A stretch of 64,000 nt of DNA from the NCBI RefSeq assembly GCF_014649395.1, contig NZ_BMSY01000003.1:310001-374000 (forward strand), read 5' to 3'. Positions 24,376 through 32,761 of this stretch are shown here, piece after piece; position 1 is the stretch's first letter; each line of letters opens with the position of its first letter. A program made the position numbers and the translations under genes. The stretch comes from Streptomyces aureoverticillatus. GTDB taxonomy: Bacteria; Actinomycetota; Actinomycetes; Streptomycetales; Streptomycetaceae. Under the pieces are notes generated by a model. It made no database searches, was not told where the DNA came from, and was given only the letters and a program-made list of their open reading frames with translations.

Positions 24376-26191
24376 GGCGTCGTCGCTTTCGTGTGACGGA
24401 GCGAAGGGCACGGGCGCGCACGGCGCCGACGCGCGGGTGGGCCCACAGCGCCGCGCCCCGGCGCAACACGGCCCCGGGCGCCCGCGCCCCCAGCGCCCGG
24501 CCGATGAGCAGGAACGAGACGGCCACGACCAGGCCGCCCGTCAGGACGGCGAGCGCGGGTGGGCCGACGTGGTGCGCGCACCCGGCGCCCAGCGCGGCGG
24601 CCCCGGCCGCGGCGAGCGCGAGGCGGGCCAGTTGCCCGACGACGGCCCGGGTGCGCAGCGGAACGGCGCGCGGGCCGAGCGCGTGCAGCAGGAGCACCGC
24701 GGTCACGCAGATCCCGGCCGCGTTGGCGGCCGCGATGCCGTGCACGCCCCAGGTGCCCACGGTCAGGAAGCCGAGCCCGGCCGTGGCGACGATGCCGATG
24801 GCCATGGCGGCCAGCGGCGCCCAGGTGGTCCTGCCGACGGAGAAGTGCGCGCGGGCCAGCGCGCCCACCAGGGTGTGCCCGAGCAGGCCGAACGCGTACA
24901 CGCGCATCACGGCGGCCGTGGTGGCGGTGTCCTCGCCGGTGAACGCCCCGCGTTCGAAGAGCAGGCGGACCAGCGCGGGCGCGCACGCGACGATCGCGGC
25001 CGCGCCGCACAGCACCACGCACGCGGCGAGCACGAGGTCGCGTTCGACGCGGTCGCGCGCCCGGTCGGTGTCGCCCTCGGCCAGGGCCCGCGCGACCACC
25101 GGGAAGGTGACGGTGCACAGCATCAGGGACAGGACCATCGGCATCTGCGCGACCTTCTGCGCGTAGTTCAGATGCGAGATCGCCCCGGCGGGCAGCGACG
25201 ACGCGAGGAACCGCTCGATCAGGACCTGCGACTGCCGGCACAGCGCGAACAGCAGCACGGTCCAGATGACGGCCGTGTGCAGGCGGGCGGCCGCTGTGCC
25301 CTCAATACGCGGGGCGCCCTCCGTACGCGGGGTGCCTTCTGTACGCGGGGTGTCCTCCGTACACGGGGTGTCCTCCGTACACGGCGCGACCTCCGTACGC
25401 GACGCGACCTCCGTACGCGACGCGACCGAGGACGCGAACCGGTGGTCCGGCCGGTGGCGCAACTGCCGCCACAGGGAAGGCGCCTGGACGACGACCATGA
25501 GTGCCCCGCCCAGCGCGACGCCCGCCGCCCCGGCGCGCACGCCGAAGGGCGCGGCGAGCAGGAACAGGGCGGCGATGATGGCTGCGTTGTAGACCACGTA
25601 CACGGACGCGGGCGCGACGAAGCGCTGGTGGGCGCGGAGGGCGGCGCTGCAGTAGCCGGCCAGGCCGAAGGTCAGGGTGCAGGTCGCGGTGAGCCGGGTG
25701 CAGTCCACGGCGAGCCCGGGGTCCGGCAGGCCCGGGGCGAGCACGGCGACCAGGAGCGGGGCGGCGGCGATCAGCACGAGGCCCGCAGCCACGAAGCACA
25801 GGGCCATCCTGGGCAGCGAGGCGGCGACCAGCGCGCGCACCGGATCGGGGCCCGGGTCCGCCGCCGCGCGCCGCGCGAGGGCCAGGCTGAACGCCGGTAC
25901 CAGGAAGAACGCGAGCCCGTCCTCGATCAGCAGTGTCGCCGCCATCTCCGGCACGGTCCAGGCCACCAGGAACGCGTCGGTGTCGCTCCCGGCCCCGAAG
26001 AAGTGCGCGAGCACCTGATCGCGCACGAGCCCGAGGAGCGACCCGGCGACGGTCAGCACGGCGGTGACGACGGCGGCCTTGGCGAGGAAGGCGTTGCCGG
26101 GGTCGGCGGGCGGGGCGTCGGCGACCGGGGTGTTCGCGGTAGGGGCGTTCGCGGCGGGGGCCGCCACCTTGGCGCCGGGCAGGATCGTCAC
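24365..26191 (-). CDS. MurJ/MviN-type lipid-linked oligosaccharide flippase
   Basis: The 608-residue membrane protein shows about 13-14 hydrophobic segments. MATE/MurJ-like signatures include AGSLLGLVRDQVLAHFFGAG, DAFLVAWTVPEMAATLLIED and LVRLLFERGAFTGEDT. It should flip the undecaprenyl-linked repeat unit across the membrane in this operon. It is unlikely to be the housekeeping MurJ, because it sits between a deacetylase and a polymerase. A 40-residue hydrophilic insert (VASRTEVASRTEVAPCTEDT and so on) interrupts a cytoplasmic or extracytoplasmic loop and is encoded by an 18-bp repeat. The GTG at 26191 overlaps the upstream stop as GTGA. Confidence 0.9.
   Translation of the reverse strand: MTILPGAKVAAPAANAPTANTPVADAPPADPGNAFLAKAAVVTAVLTVAGSLLGLVRDQVLAHFFGAGSDTDAFLVAWTVPEMAATLLIEDGLAFFLVPAFSLALARRAAADPGPDPVRALVAASLPRMALCFVAAGLVLIAAAPLLVAVLAPGLPDPGLAVDCTRLTATCTLTFGLAGYCSAALRAHQRFVAPASVYVVYNAAIIAALFLLAAPFGVRAGAAGVALGGALMVVVQAPSLWRQLRHRPDHRFASSVASRTEVASRTEVAPCTEDTPCTEDTPRTEGTPRTEGAPRIEGTAAARLHTAVIWTVLLFALCRQSQVLIERFLASSLPAGAISHLNYAQKVAQMPMVLSLMLCTVTFPVVARALAEGDTDRARDRVERDLVLAACVVLCGAAAIVACAPALVRLLFERGAFTGEDTATTAAVMRVYAFGLLGHTLVGALARAHFSVGRTTWAPLAAMAIGIVATAGLGFLTVGTWGVHGIAAANAAGICVTAVLLLHALGPRAVPLRTRAVVGQLARLALAAAGAAALGAGCAHHVGPPALAVLTGGLVVAVSFLLIGRALGARAPGAVLRRGAALWAHPRVGAVRARALRSVTRKRRRHDR
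25305..25427 (-). repeat. In-gene 18-bp tandem repeat, about seven units
   Basis: Units begin at 25305, 25323, 25341, 25359, 25377, 25395 and 25413, each starting (G/A)TAC(G/A)CG and ending CC. They encode six-residue units such as RTEGTP and CTEDTP in the MurJ-like protein. Confidence 0.9.
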
Positions 26192-27594
26192 CGCGCCCCC
26201 ACCGCCTCGTACGACTCGTACGTGTCCCGGGGCCGCAGCCCCCACCAGGCGCACCCCCCGAGCGCCACCGCCGTGAGCACCGTGGACGGGCCTCCGATGT
26301 CGGCGTACATGAAGTCGACCAACTGCCAGACGAGCAGGCCGCAGGCGGCGAGGGCGCAGTCCAGCTCCCCGGCCCGGGACGGGCGGCGGTCCCGCCTGGC
26401 GCGAGCCCACCCCCGCACCGCGCACACCAGCAGCGCGAGCCACCCGCCCGCGAGGGTGAGGAGGCCGAGGAGGCCCTGTTCGCCGAGGATGAGCAGGTAC
26501 ATGTTGTGCGGGGACAGCAGCGGCTGGCGGCGGAACCCGCTGCCGGCGCCCGCGGTGTCGCTGCCGGAGGACAGGGCCAGGGAGGCGTGGCTGTCGCGGT
26601 GTTCGGGGAAGCCCTTGAGGCCGACGCCGGTCACCGGGTGGTCCCGCCACATGTCGACGGAGGCCGCCCACATCGCGTACCGGTCGGTGACCGACTGGTC
26701 GGGGGCTTCGGTGACCTGGGTGATGCTGCTGAGCCGGTCCTGGAGCAGCTGGGAGCCCAGGCCGAGCCCGGCCACCAGGACCACGGCGGCCGCCGCCGCG
26801 GCGAGCGCGGCCCGCAGCGCGCGGCGCACCCCGGCGAGCAGCAGCACCGCACCGCAGGCCACGACCGTGGCGATCCACGCGCCCCGGCTGAAGGACAGCG
26901 CGAGCGGCACGGTCAGCAGGCCCGCGCAGGTCAGCGCGGCGGCCCGCTGCCGGGGCGCGCCCGGCCGGAAGGCGAGGGCGAGGGCGGCAACGAGCCCGTA
27001 CGACACGACCGTCGCCATGCCCATCACGTCCGTCGGCCCGAACGTGCCGACGGCCCGGATGTCCTCGCCCATGTACGAGGCGCCGGTCCCGGTGAGGTAC
27101 TGCTGGACGCCGAGCGCGCCCTGGAACAGCGCCAGCGCCACGAACGCCCAGGCGAGCAGGCGGAATTGGCGGGCGTCGCGGAGGAGGACCAGGACGGCGG
27201 CCGGTACCAGGACGAAGACCTGGAGGTAGCGCGCGGCCCCGGTGAGCCCGGTGGCCGCCGAGGCGGAGGCGCACGCCGCGGCGGTGATGCCGACGACCGG
27301 GAGGCCGAGGATCACGGCGGCGGCGCGGGTGAGGGGGCGGCGCGCGGTGCGTACGACGTGGAGGAGGGCGCAGCCGACGACGAGGGCGGAGAAGGCGTCG
27401 GCGGGGCTGCCGGTGCCGCCGGAGCCTTCACCGGCCCCGGCCGGGGCGGGCAGCGCGAGCAGGGCGACGAGGACGACGACGGGGAGGACGGACAGGCTTC
27501 CGCGCAGGGCGGGCGCCAACTGGCGGACCGGAGCACCGAGTTGGGCGACGCCCTCGGGGGCGTTCATGGGGGCGGGGGCGGGCGTATGGGACAC
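26188..27594 (-). CDS. O-antigen ligase / polymerase-like membrane protein
   Basis: The 468-residue protein has 10-12 hydrophobic segments and a long loop carrying TDRYAMWAASVDMWRDHPVT, GVGLKGFPEHRD and LLSPHNMYLLILGEQGLLGL. This is the typical Wzy/WaaL motif with the HN pair before a membrane helix. It would polymerise or ligate the lipid-linked repeat unit outside the membrane. The ATG at 27594 is four bases before the stop of the preceding gene's neighbour region, so spacing is tight; the next gene overlaps it by 4 bp. Confidence 0.88.
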   Translation of the reverse strand: MSHTPAPAPMNAPEGVAQLGAPVRQLAPALRGSLSVLPVVVLVALLALPAPAGAGEGSGGTGSPADAFSALVVGCALLHVVRTARRPLTRAAAVILGLPVVGITAAACASASAATGLTGAARYLQVFVLVPAAVLVLLRDARQFRLLAWAFVALALFQGALGVQQYLTGTGASYMGEDIRAVGTFGPTDVMGMATVVSYGLVAALALAFRPGAPRQRAAALTCAGLLTVPLALSFSRGAWIATVVACGAVLLLAGVRRALRAALAAAAAAVVLVAGLGLGSQLLQDRLSSITQVTEAPDQSVTDRYAMWAASVDMWRDHPVTGVGLKGFPEHRDSHASLALSSGSDTAGAGSGFRRQPLLSPHNMYLLILGEQGLLGLLTLAGGWLALLVCAVRGWARARRDRRPSRAGELDCALAACGLLVWQLVDFMYADIGGPSTVLTAVALGGCAWWGLRPRDTYESYEAVGAR

Positions 27595-27598
27595 GGCC

Positions 27599-29434
27599 TC
27601 AGCTCCCCGTGCGGCGCAGCAGGCAGCCGACGGTGCGCAGCAGGATGCACAGGTCCTGCCAGAGCGACCAGCTGTCGATGTAGGCGTTGTCGAAGCGGCA
27701 CCGGTCCTCGATGGAGGTGTCCCCGCGCAGGCCGTGGATCTGGGCGAGGCCGGTGACGCCGGTCAGGACGCGGTGGCGCTGCGCGTAGTGCGGGTAGCGG
27801 CGGCTGAACCGGTCGACGAAGAAGGGCCGTTCGGGGCGCGGGCCGACCAGGCTCATGTCGCCGCGCAGTACGTTCCAGAGCTGGGGCAGCTCGTCCAGGG
27901 AGGTGCTGCGCAGGAAGCGGCAGAACGGGCTGATGCGGTCCTCGTCGGCGACGCTCCAGCGGGTGGCGGACTCCTGGGAGTCGGCGGGGCGGTGGGTACG
28001 GAACTTCAGGACGGTGAACAGGCGGCCGTCCTTGCCGACGCGCTCCTGGCGGAAGACCACGCCCGGGCCCTCCGTGACGCGCAGCACCAGGGCGCACGTG
28101 AGCAGCAGCGGCGCGGCGAGCAGGAGGAGGGCGCCGGACACGGCGACGTCGAGGGCGCGCTTGCCCGCGCTGGTGCGGCGCGACAGGGGCTCGGTCACCA
28201 GCGGTTGGCAGCGGAACCCCGCCACGTACAGCGGCCGCCCCCGATCGCGCGGCGCCGGGACGGCCGCCGGGCCGCGCGGGTCGATCTCCCACAGCTCACA
28301 CCCGAGCCCGCGCAGCACGGCGAGCCGGTCGTCGTGGGCGGCACCACGACCGGCGAGAAGCAGGACGACCTGGACGTCGTTCTGGATGACGGCGCGCTGC
28401 AACTCGTCGTCGGAGGAGAGGAAGGGGAGCTCGGCCGTGGCGCCGGGCAGTTGTTCGCCGGAGCCCGTCCGCTGCTCGGTGCCGACGGCCGCCGGTCTCT
28501 CGGTGCCGGTGGTCACCCCATGCTCCGTGCCGGTGGCCTCCGGTCTCCCGGTACCGGTCGCCACACCGTGCTCCGTACCGGTGGCCGCCGGTCTCTCGGT
28601 GCCGGTCGTCGCCACCCCGTGCTCGCTCCGGGCGGCCTCCAACTGCCCGTGCCCCGCACACGCCGCCCCCTGTGCCTCCGCCTCCGCCCCCACCCCCGCC
28701 CACTCCTCCACCTCGTCGTCCCCCACCCGCCGCTCCCCCGCGCCCGCACTCGCGCCCCCGCCTCCCCCACCCCGCTCCGGCTCGTCGTCCGCGGGCTCGC
28801 CCACCACCCCCACCGGACGCAGTCCGCACCGCGGGCGGCGCAGCAGGGCCGCCGCCACGCTCCGGGCCTGGGCGCCGTGGCCCAGGACCAGGACCGGCCG
28901 GGGCCTGCGCCGCACCGCCGCGCGCCGGTGCCAGTGCACCAGGGCGCGGCCGCCCGCGCCGAGCACGCCGTGCAGGGCGGCCGCGGTGAGCAGGGTCGCG
29001 GGGGGCAGGGGGGTGAGCGGGGGCGCGGCCGGGGCGAGGGCCGGGGAGACGGCGGGGGCGAGGACGGCGGTCACGCACCAGGCGAGGGTGATCCGGCCGC
29101 AGAGCGCGGGGAGTTCGTCGAGCAGGGCGGGCGCCAGCGAGTCCTCGTACAACCGCCCCTGGACGTGGAGGGCGAGGACGGCGGCGAGGAGCAGGGCCAT
29201 CAGCACCGGGGAGCGGTACGGGCCGGGGAGCAGCAGGACGGCCGTCACGGCGGCGAGGGCGTCGGCGGCGACCAGGGCGAGGGCCAGCCTGCGGCGGCGG
29301 GCGGGCCGCCCGCCGCGCGGGCCGACGCGGCCGCCCGGCGCACCGCGGGGCGCGACGACGAGCCGCCCGGTCCGGTGCCGCTCGTCCTGTTCCGGCCGAC
29401 CGGTCGTCGAGGTGACGGTACGTTCCGCGCTCAC
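27599..29434 (-). CDS. Undecaprenyl-phosphate sugar phosphotransferase (initiating enzyme)
   Basis: The 611-residue protein has four or five N-terminal membrane helices, a cytoplasmic nucleotide-binding-like region and a C-terminal bacterial sugar transferase domain. The last has KRALDVAVSGALLLLAAPLL, RQERVGKDGRLFTVLKFRTH, LDELPQLWNVLRGDMSLVGP and RPERPFFVDRFS. It moves a sugar-1-phosphate onto undecaprenyl phosphate and so starts each repeat unit. A large hydrophilic insert (about residues 225-345) contains a 16-residue tandem repeat (TGTEHGVATGTGRPEA type). The GTG at 29434 overlaps the glycosyltransferase stop (GTGA). Confidence 0.93.
   Translation of the reverse strand: MSAERTVTSTTGRPEQDERHRTGRLVVAPRGAPGGRVGPRGGRPARRRRLALALVAADALAAVTAVLLLPGPYRSPVLMALLLAAVLALHVQGRLYEDSLAPALLDELPALCGRITLAWCVTAVLAPAVSPALAPAAPPLTPLPPATLLTAAALHGVLGAGGRALVHWHRRAAVRRRPRPVLVLGHGAQARSVAAALLRRPRCGLRPVGVVGEPADDEPERGGGGGGASAGAGERRVGDDEVEEWAGVGAEAEAQGAACAGHGQLEAARSEHGVATTGTERPAATGTEHGVATGTGRPEATGTEHGVTTGTERPAAVGTEQRTGSGEQLPGATAELPFLSSDDELQRAVIQNDVQVVLLLAGRGAAHDDRLAVLRGLGCELWEIDPRGPAAVPAPRDRGRPLYVAGFRCQPLVTEPLSRRTSAGKRALDVAVSGALLLLAAPLLLTCALVLRVTEGPGVVFRQERVGKDGRLFTVLKFRTHRPADSQESATRWSVADEDRISPFCRFLRSTSLDELPQLWNVLRGDMSLVGPRPERPFFVDRFSRRYPHYAQRHRVLTGVTGLAQIHGLRGDTSIEDRCRFDNAYIDSWSLWQDLCILLRTVGCLLRRTGS
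28494..28632 (-). repeat. In-gene 48-bp tandem repeat, about three units
   Basis: Units begin at 28494, 28542 and 28590. The first two are full 48-bp copies with several substitutions and the third is nearly complete. The array is in frame in the sugar phosphotransferase gene. Confidence 0.88.
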
Positions 29435-30603
29435 GTGGTACTGCACTCCCTGTGCTCGGTGGGCGCCGTGCCCAGAAGTTCGCGGTACACCGCTTCGACC
29501 GCGGCCGCCGTGCGGCGCACGTCGTGGTGGTCCAGGACGTGCGCGCGCCCCCGGACGCCGAGCGCGTCGCGCAGGGCCGGGTCGCGCAGCAGGGCGGTCA
29601 GGGCCCCGGCCAGCGCGGCCGGGTCCTCGGGCGGGACCAGGGCGCGGGCGTGGTGCCCGGCCGGCAGGCTCTCGCGGGCGCCGTCCACGTCGGTGAGGAG
29701 CACGGCCCGCGCGCAGGCCATGGCCTCCAGGGGCGCGAGCGCCATGCCCTCCCAGCGGGACGGCAGCACGACCACGTCGGCCGCCTGGTACCAGGGCGCG
29801 ACGTCGTCCGCAGCGCCCACGAACGTCACGGAAGCGAGGTCCTGTGCCTGCGCCAGCCCTCGCAGCGCCCCCGCGTCGGGCCCGTCGCCGACCAGGACGA
29901 GCCGTGCCCCGGGCACACCCGCGGCCACCTCGGCCCAGGCGCGCAGCAGGACGTCCTGGCCCTTCTGCCGGCACAGGCGGCCGACGCACACCACCAGCGG
30001 GGCGTCGGCCGGATGGTCCGGGGGCAGCAGCCGGGCCCGGGCCGCGCGCGGGTCCGCCGGCACGAAGTGCTCCGGGTCGATGCCGTTCGGGACGACCGAG
30101 CAGGGCCCGACGATGCCCGCGCGGCGGCCGGTGTCCCGTTCCGCCTCGCTGACGCAGAGGGTGCGCGCCGTCCAGCGGGCCGCGTGCCGTTCCCAGGTGC
30201 GGGCGAGCAGGGCGACGCTGCCGTCGACCGCCTCGAACGACCAGGCGTGCGGCTGGAAGACGGTCGGCACCCGGCCGCGCACGGCGACGCGGGCGGCGAG
30301 CCCGGCCTTGGCGCTGTGCGCGTGCACGAGGGTCGGCCGGACGGCGTCGACGATCTGGGCGAGGTCGCGTACCTCGGACCGCAGGCCGGGCCCGGGGGAG
30401 CGGGCCGCCGCCCACGGGTGGACCGGGACGGGGGCGGCCGACCGGGCCAGCGTGCCGCCGTCCGGGCAGGCCAGGTGCACGTCCATGCCCGCCGCGCGCT
30501 GCGCCCCGACCAGGTCGGTGACGACGCGCGCCACACCCCCGTCGACGGGCTGGCTCACGTGCAGGACCCGCGGCGCGGGCGAGGAATTCGAAGGCAGGTG
30601 CAT
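29431..30603 (-). CDS. Glycosyltransferase family 4-type enzyme, first gene of the polysaccharide operon
   Basis: The 390-residue protein has the N-terminal start RVLHVSQPVDGGVARVVTDL, the acceptor/donor linker SVVPNGIDPEHFVP and the C-terminal E-x7-E motif SRWEGMALAPLEAMACARAV. It adds a sugar to the lipid-linked precursor. It starts the block of eight coupled genes ending at 19999: glycosyltransferase, priming transferase, polymerase, flippase, deacetylase, glycosyltransferase, Wzz-like protein, acyltransferase. The tandem 14-bp repeats directly upstream of its ATG (30603) lie where the operon promoter or leader should be. Confidence 0.92.
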   Translation of the reverse strand: MHLPSNSSPAPRVLHVSQPVDGGVARVVTDLVGAQRAAGMDVHLACPDGGTLARSAAPVPVHPWAAARSPGPGLRSEVRDLAQIVDAVRPTLVHAHSAKAGLAARVAVRGRVPTVFQPHAWSFEAVDGSVALLARTWERHAARWTARTLCVSEAERDTGRRAGIVGPCSVVPNGIDPEHFVPADPRAARARLLPPDHPADAPLVVCVGRLCRQKGQDVLLRAWAEVAAGVPGARLVLVGDGPDAGALRGLAQAQDLASVTFVGAADDVAPWYQAADVVVLPSRWEGMALAPLEAMACARAVLLTDVDGARESLPAGHHARALVPPEDPAALAGALTALLRDPALRDALGVRGRAHVLDHHDVRRTAAAVEAVYRELLGTAPTEHRECSTT

Positions 30604-30625
30604 GCACGACTCCTTGAGTTCCTTG

Positions 30626-30709
30626 GACCAGGACGGCGGGACCAGGACGGCGGGACCAGGGCGGCGGGTTCGGAAAGGCCGGTTCGGGAAGGCCGGTTCG
30701 GAACGGTCG
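30626..30709. repeat. Two abutting 14-bp x3 tandem repeats before the polysaccharide operon
   Basis: GACCAGGACGGCGG occurs at 30626 and 30640, with one change at 30654. Directly after it GTTCGGAAAGGCCG-type units occur at 30668, 30682 and 30696. Six 14-bp units cover 84 bp, starting 23 bases upstream of the first operon gene. Confidence 0.9.
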
Positions 30710-30742
30710 GCCCGGGACGGCGACCCGGCGTACGCGACCGCG

Positions 30743-31882
30743 CTACCGCCGCACGTCGACGGCCGCGAACAGCACGCCCGTCCAGGCCGCGTCCCGACGC
30801 GCGGACATCCGCACCGTCAGCTCCCCGCGCTGCCCGCGCAGTCGGTCGCCGAGGCGCAGCACGTCGGAGTCGTAGCCCAGGGTGTTGGCGTACGCCGGTT
30901 TCCTGCGGGCCGGTCCGCCCGGCTCGCTGACGGTCGAGTTCAGTACGTCGTCGGCGGGGTTGGCGCGGTCCGACAGCGGGACGGGCCTGCCGCGGCCGGC
31001 GGACACATGGACCGCGTCACCCCTGAGGCCCCGGTCGCCGTCGTACGCCACGATCCCGGCGACGCCGTCGGCGCCGGGTGCGACGGGCACGCCCTTCATG
31101 CGCACGGTGTGTGCCGTGGGCCGCTGCTTCCCCGGCCCGCCGAGCGGCCCGAAGCCGTCCCACACGGCGATGGAACGCAGCGGGTGCGCGGCGTTCTCGT
31201 ACGCCACGACCAGCGTCCAGCCGCCCCACGTCCCGCTCTTGGAGTGCCCCTTCGCCACGTTGACCTGCGCGACCGTGTACATCCCCGCGCCGGAGCGGCG
31301 GACCAGGCCGGTCACGTCGGCCGACGCCTGGAAGACGTCCGCGCCGCCGGTGGCGCGGTGGCCCGAGAGGGTGTCGGCGAGAACGGCCTTGTAGCGCCCG
31401 CCTGGCTCGGCGAGCAGCACCCGGCCGTTGTCCTTGGCCGGCTTCCGCTCCCCGGCCCGGAGGTTGCCGCCCCAGTACAGCCGGGCGTACGAGACCTTGG
31501 ACCGGGCGGGCAGCCGGACCTCGGCCGCGGTGGAGTTGTACGTGTTCGGGTCGTCGTCGATGTCCGCGTAGAACATCTCGAAGTCGTGGTTCGCGCCGGG
31601 CCCGCCGCGCCGTACGTCCGCGCACGACGCGGCCGCGCGAGGCACCGCGCGGGTGACCGGGCGGAGGACCGGACGCGTCGCCGGGCGGCGGCAGGTGACC
31701 GCCGAGTTGGCGGCCCGTACGAGACCGCCGTGCTGGACCGCCTGGTACCGCTGCGTGAAGGCGACGCGGTCCCGCTCGCCGCCGGGGGCGGGAGCGGCGG
31801 CGCCGGTGCCGTTCAGCGCGAGGCAGCCGGTGAGGGAGAGCAGGGCGACGAGCACACGACGCGGGCCCAGAGGATGACGCAT
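30743..31882 (-). CDS. Exported DUF3344-like protein
   Basis: The 379-residue protein begins with a basic n-region and hydrophobic core (VLVALLSLTGCLALNG). The LTGC could be a lipobox, making it a lipoprotein; alternatively cleavage occurs near GAAA. The mature chain has FEMFYADIDDDPNTYNSTAA and SYARLYWGGNL, characteristic of the extracellular beta-rich DUF3344/DUF11-associated family (from memory). The function is unknown, perhaps surface adhesion or sheath structure. The ATG at 31882 has GGAAGG 11 bases upstream. It sits between the polysaccharide operon and a chaplin gene. Confidence 0.75.
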   Translation of the reverse strand: MRHPLGPRRVLVALLSLTGCLALNGTGAAAPAPGGERDRVAFTQRYQAVQHGGLVRAANSAVTCRRPATRPVLRPVTRAVPRAAASCADVRRGGPGANHDFEMFYADIDDDPNTYNSTAAEVRLPARSKVSYARLYWGGNLRAGERKPAKDNGRVLLAEPGGRYKAVLADTLSGHRATGGADVFQASADVTGLVRRSGAGMYTVAQVNVAKGHSKSGTWGGWTLVVAYENAAHPLRSIAVWDGFGPLGGPGKQRPTAHTVRMKGVPVAPGADGVAGIVAYDGDRGLRGDAVHVSAGRGRPVPLSDRANPADDVLNSTVSEPGGPARRKPAYANTLGYDSDVLRLGDRLRGQRGELTVRMSARRDAAWTGVLFAAVDVRR

Positions 31883-32192
31883 GACGGCACTGGCCTTCCA
31901 CGGTGTGAAGAGTTCTGAACCACAGCAGGGAACAGGTGGTCGCATTGAATGGGTGATGTCTGCATCTGAGCGCCTTTGACGGAAATAGACTCAGAAGGAA
32001 GCGCAACAGTAGCGTTTATTGCACGAATTTCTGTCGACTTGTCAGCGTGTGTCGGATTGGTGCAGCCTGTGGCCGATCCACGGCGGGCACATCACTCATC
32101 TGGGCGCACAACCCCCCGTCGGGGAAGTCAGTTGATCCCCACACCGGGCATCACGCACGGCTTCCGATCATCAGACCAAGGAGCAGAACTCC
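31883..32192. promoter_or_regulatory. Divergent region between DUF3344-like gene and chaplin
   Basis: These 310 bases hold no gene. The left half is AT-rich for this genome (31900-32060), as expected for promoters read in both directions. No clear sigma-factor box is defended. Confidence 0.45.
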
Positions 32193-32432
32193 ATGTCGCG
32201 TACCAGCAAGGCCCTTGCCCTGACCGCCGTGGCCGCCGCCACCGTGGCCGGCGGCGCCGGTGTCGCCTCCGCCGACGCAGGCGCGCACGGCGCGGCCGCC
32301 CACTCCCCCGGCGTCATCTCGGGCAACGCCCTCCAGATCCCGGTGCACGTTCCCGTGAACGTGTGCGGCAACAGCATCAACATCATCGGCCTGCTGAACC
32401 CGGCGTTCGGCAACACCTGCGTCAACGACTGA
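32193..32432 (+). CDS. Short chaplin
   Basis: The 79-residue protein has a signal peptide to about residue 27 (GVASA) and one chaplin domain almost identical to the one at 13744: AGAHGAAAHSPGVISGNALQ, VPVNVCGNSINIIGLLNPAF, GNTCVND. Two Cys are present. It assembles into surface amyloid on aerial hyphae and spores. The ATG has AAGGAG 8 bases upstream. A tandem repeat and a strong terminator follow. Its place upstream of the tyrosinase genes resembles ChpF of S. coelicolor (from memory). Confidence 0.96.
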   Translation: MSRTSKALALTAVAAATVAGGAGVASADAGAHGAAAHSPGVISGNALQIPVHVPVNVCGNSINIIGLLNPAFGNTCVND

Positions 32433-32466
32433 CGTACGGCTCTCCCGCGCCCGGCCGGCTCACTCA

Positions 32467-32520
32467 CAGAGCCGCCTGGCGCAGAGCTGTCTGACGCGAA
32501 GTCGCCTGACGCAGAGTCGG
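32467..32520. repeat. 15-bp imperfect tandem repeat after the chaplin gene
   Basis: Units AGCCGCCTGGCGCAG, AGCTGTCTGACGCGA and AGTCGCCTGACGCAG, then a partial AGTCGGC, follow each other without gaps in non-coding DNA. Confidence 0.75.
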
Positions 32521-32524
32521 CACA

Positions 32525-32565
32525 GCGGCGGCCACCCCCGGTCTCGGGGGCGGCCGCCGCTTCCT
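32525..32565 (+). terminator. Terminator of the chaplin gene
   Basis: 16-base arms (32525-32540 and 32545-32560) pair except for one bulge, followed by TTCCTT. Confidence 0.75.
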
Positions 32566-32761
32566 TGTGGGCCGCCTACTCCGATTGGACGTCGGCCCGC
32601 CGGGGCGTCGGCCGCCCCGGCGCGCTCACTTCCCACCTGCGCTGATGCCGTTTCAGACGAGGGCAAAGGCCGCCACGTGCCGCGGCGGATCGGTTGCGGA
32701 CCGGTGATGCCGTTCAGACGGTGATCACAGGATCCGACGCATCACCGAAGGGAAATGACCT

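Noticed and set aside
23441..27229. Very long open frame on the plus strand opposite the glycan operon (over 1200 codons), and another at 27242-31918
   Set aside because: They are antisense shadows of GC-rich genes: composition is almost only Arg, Gly, Ala, Ser, with no domain, and the minus strand encodes clear families with coupled starts.
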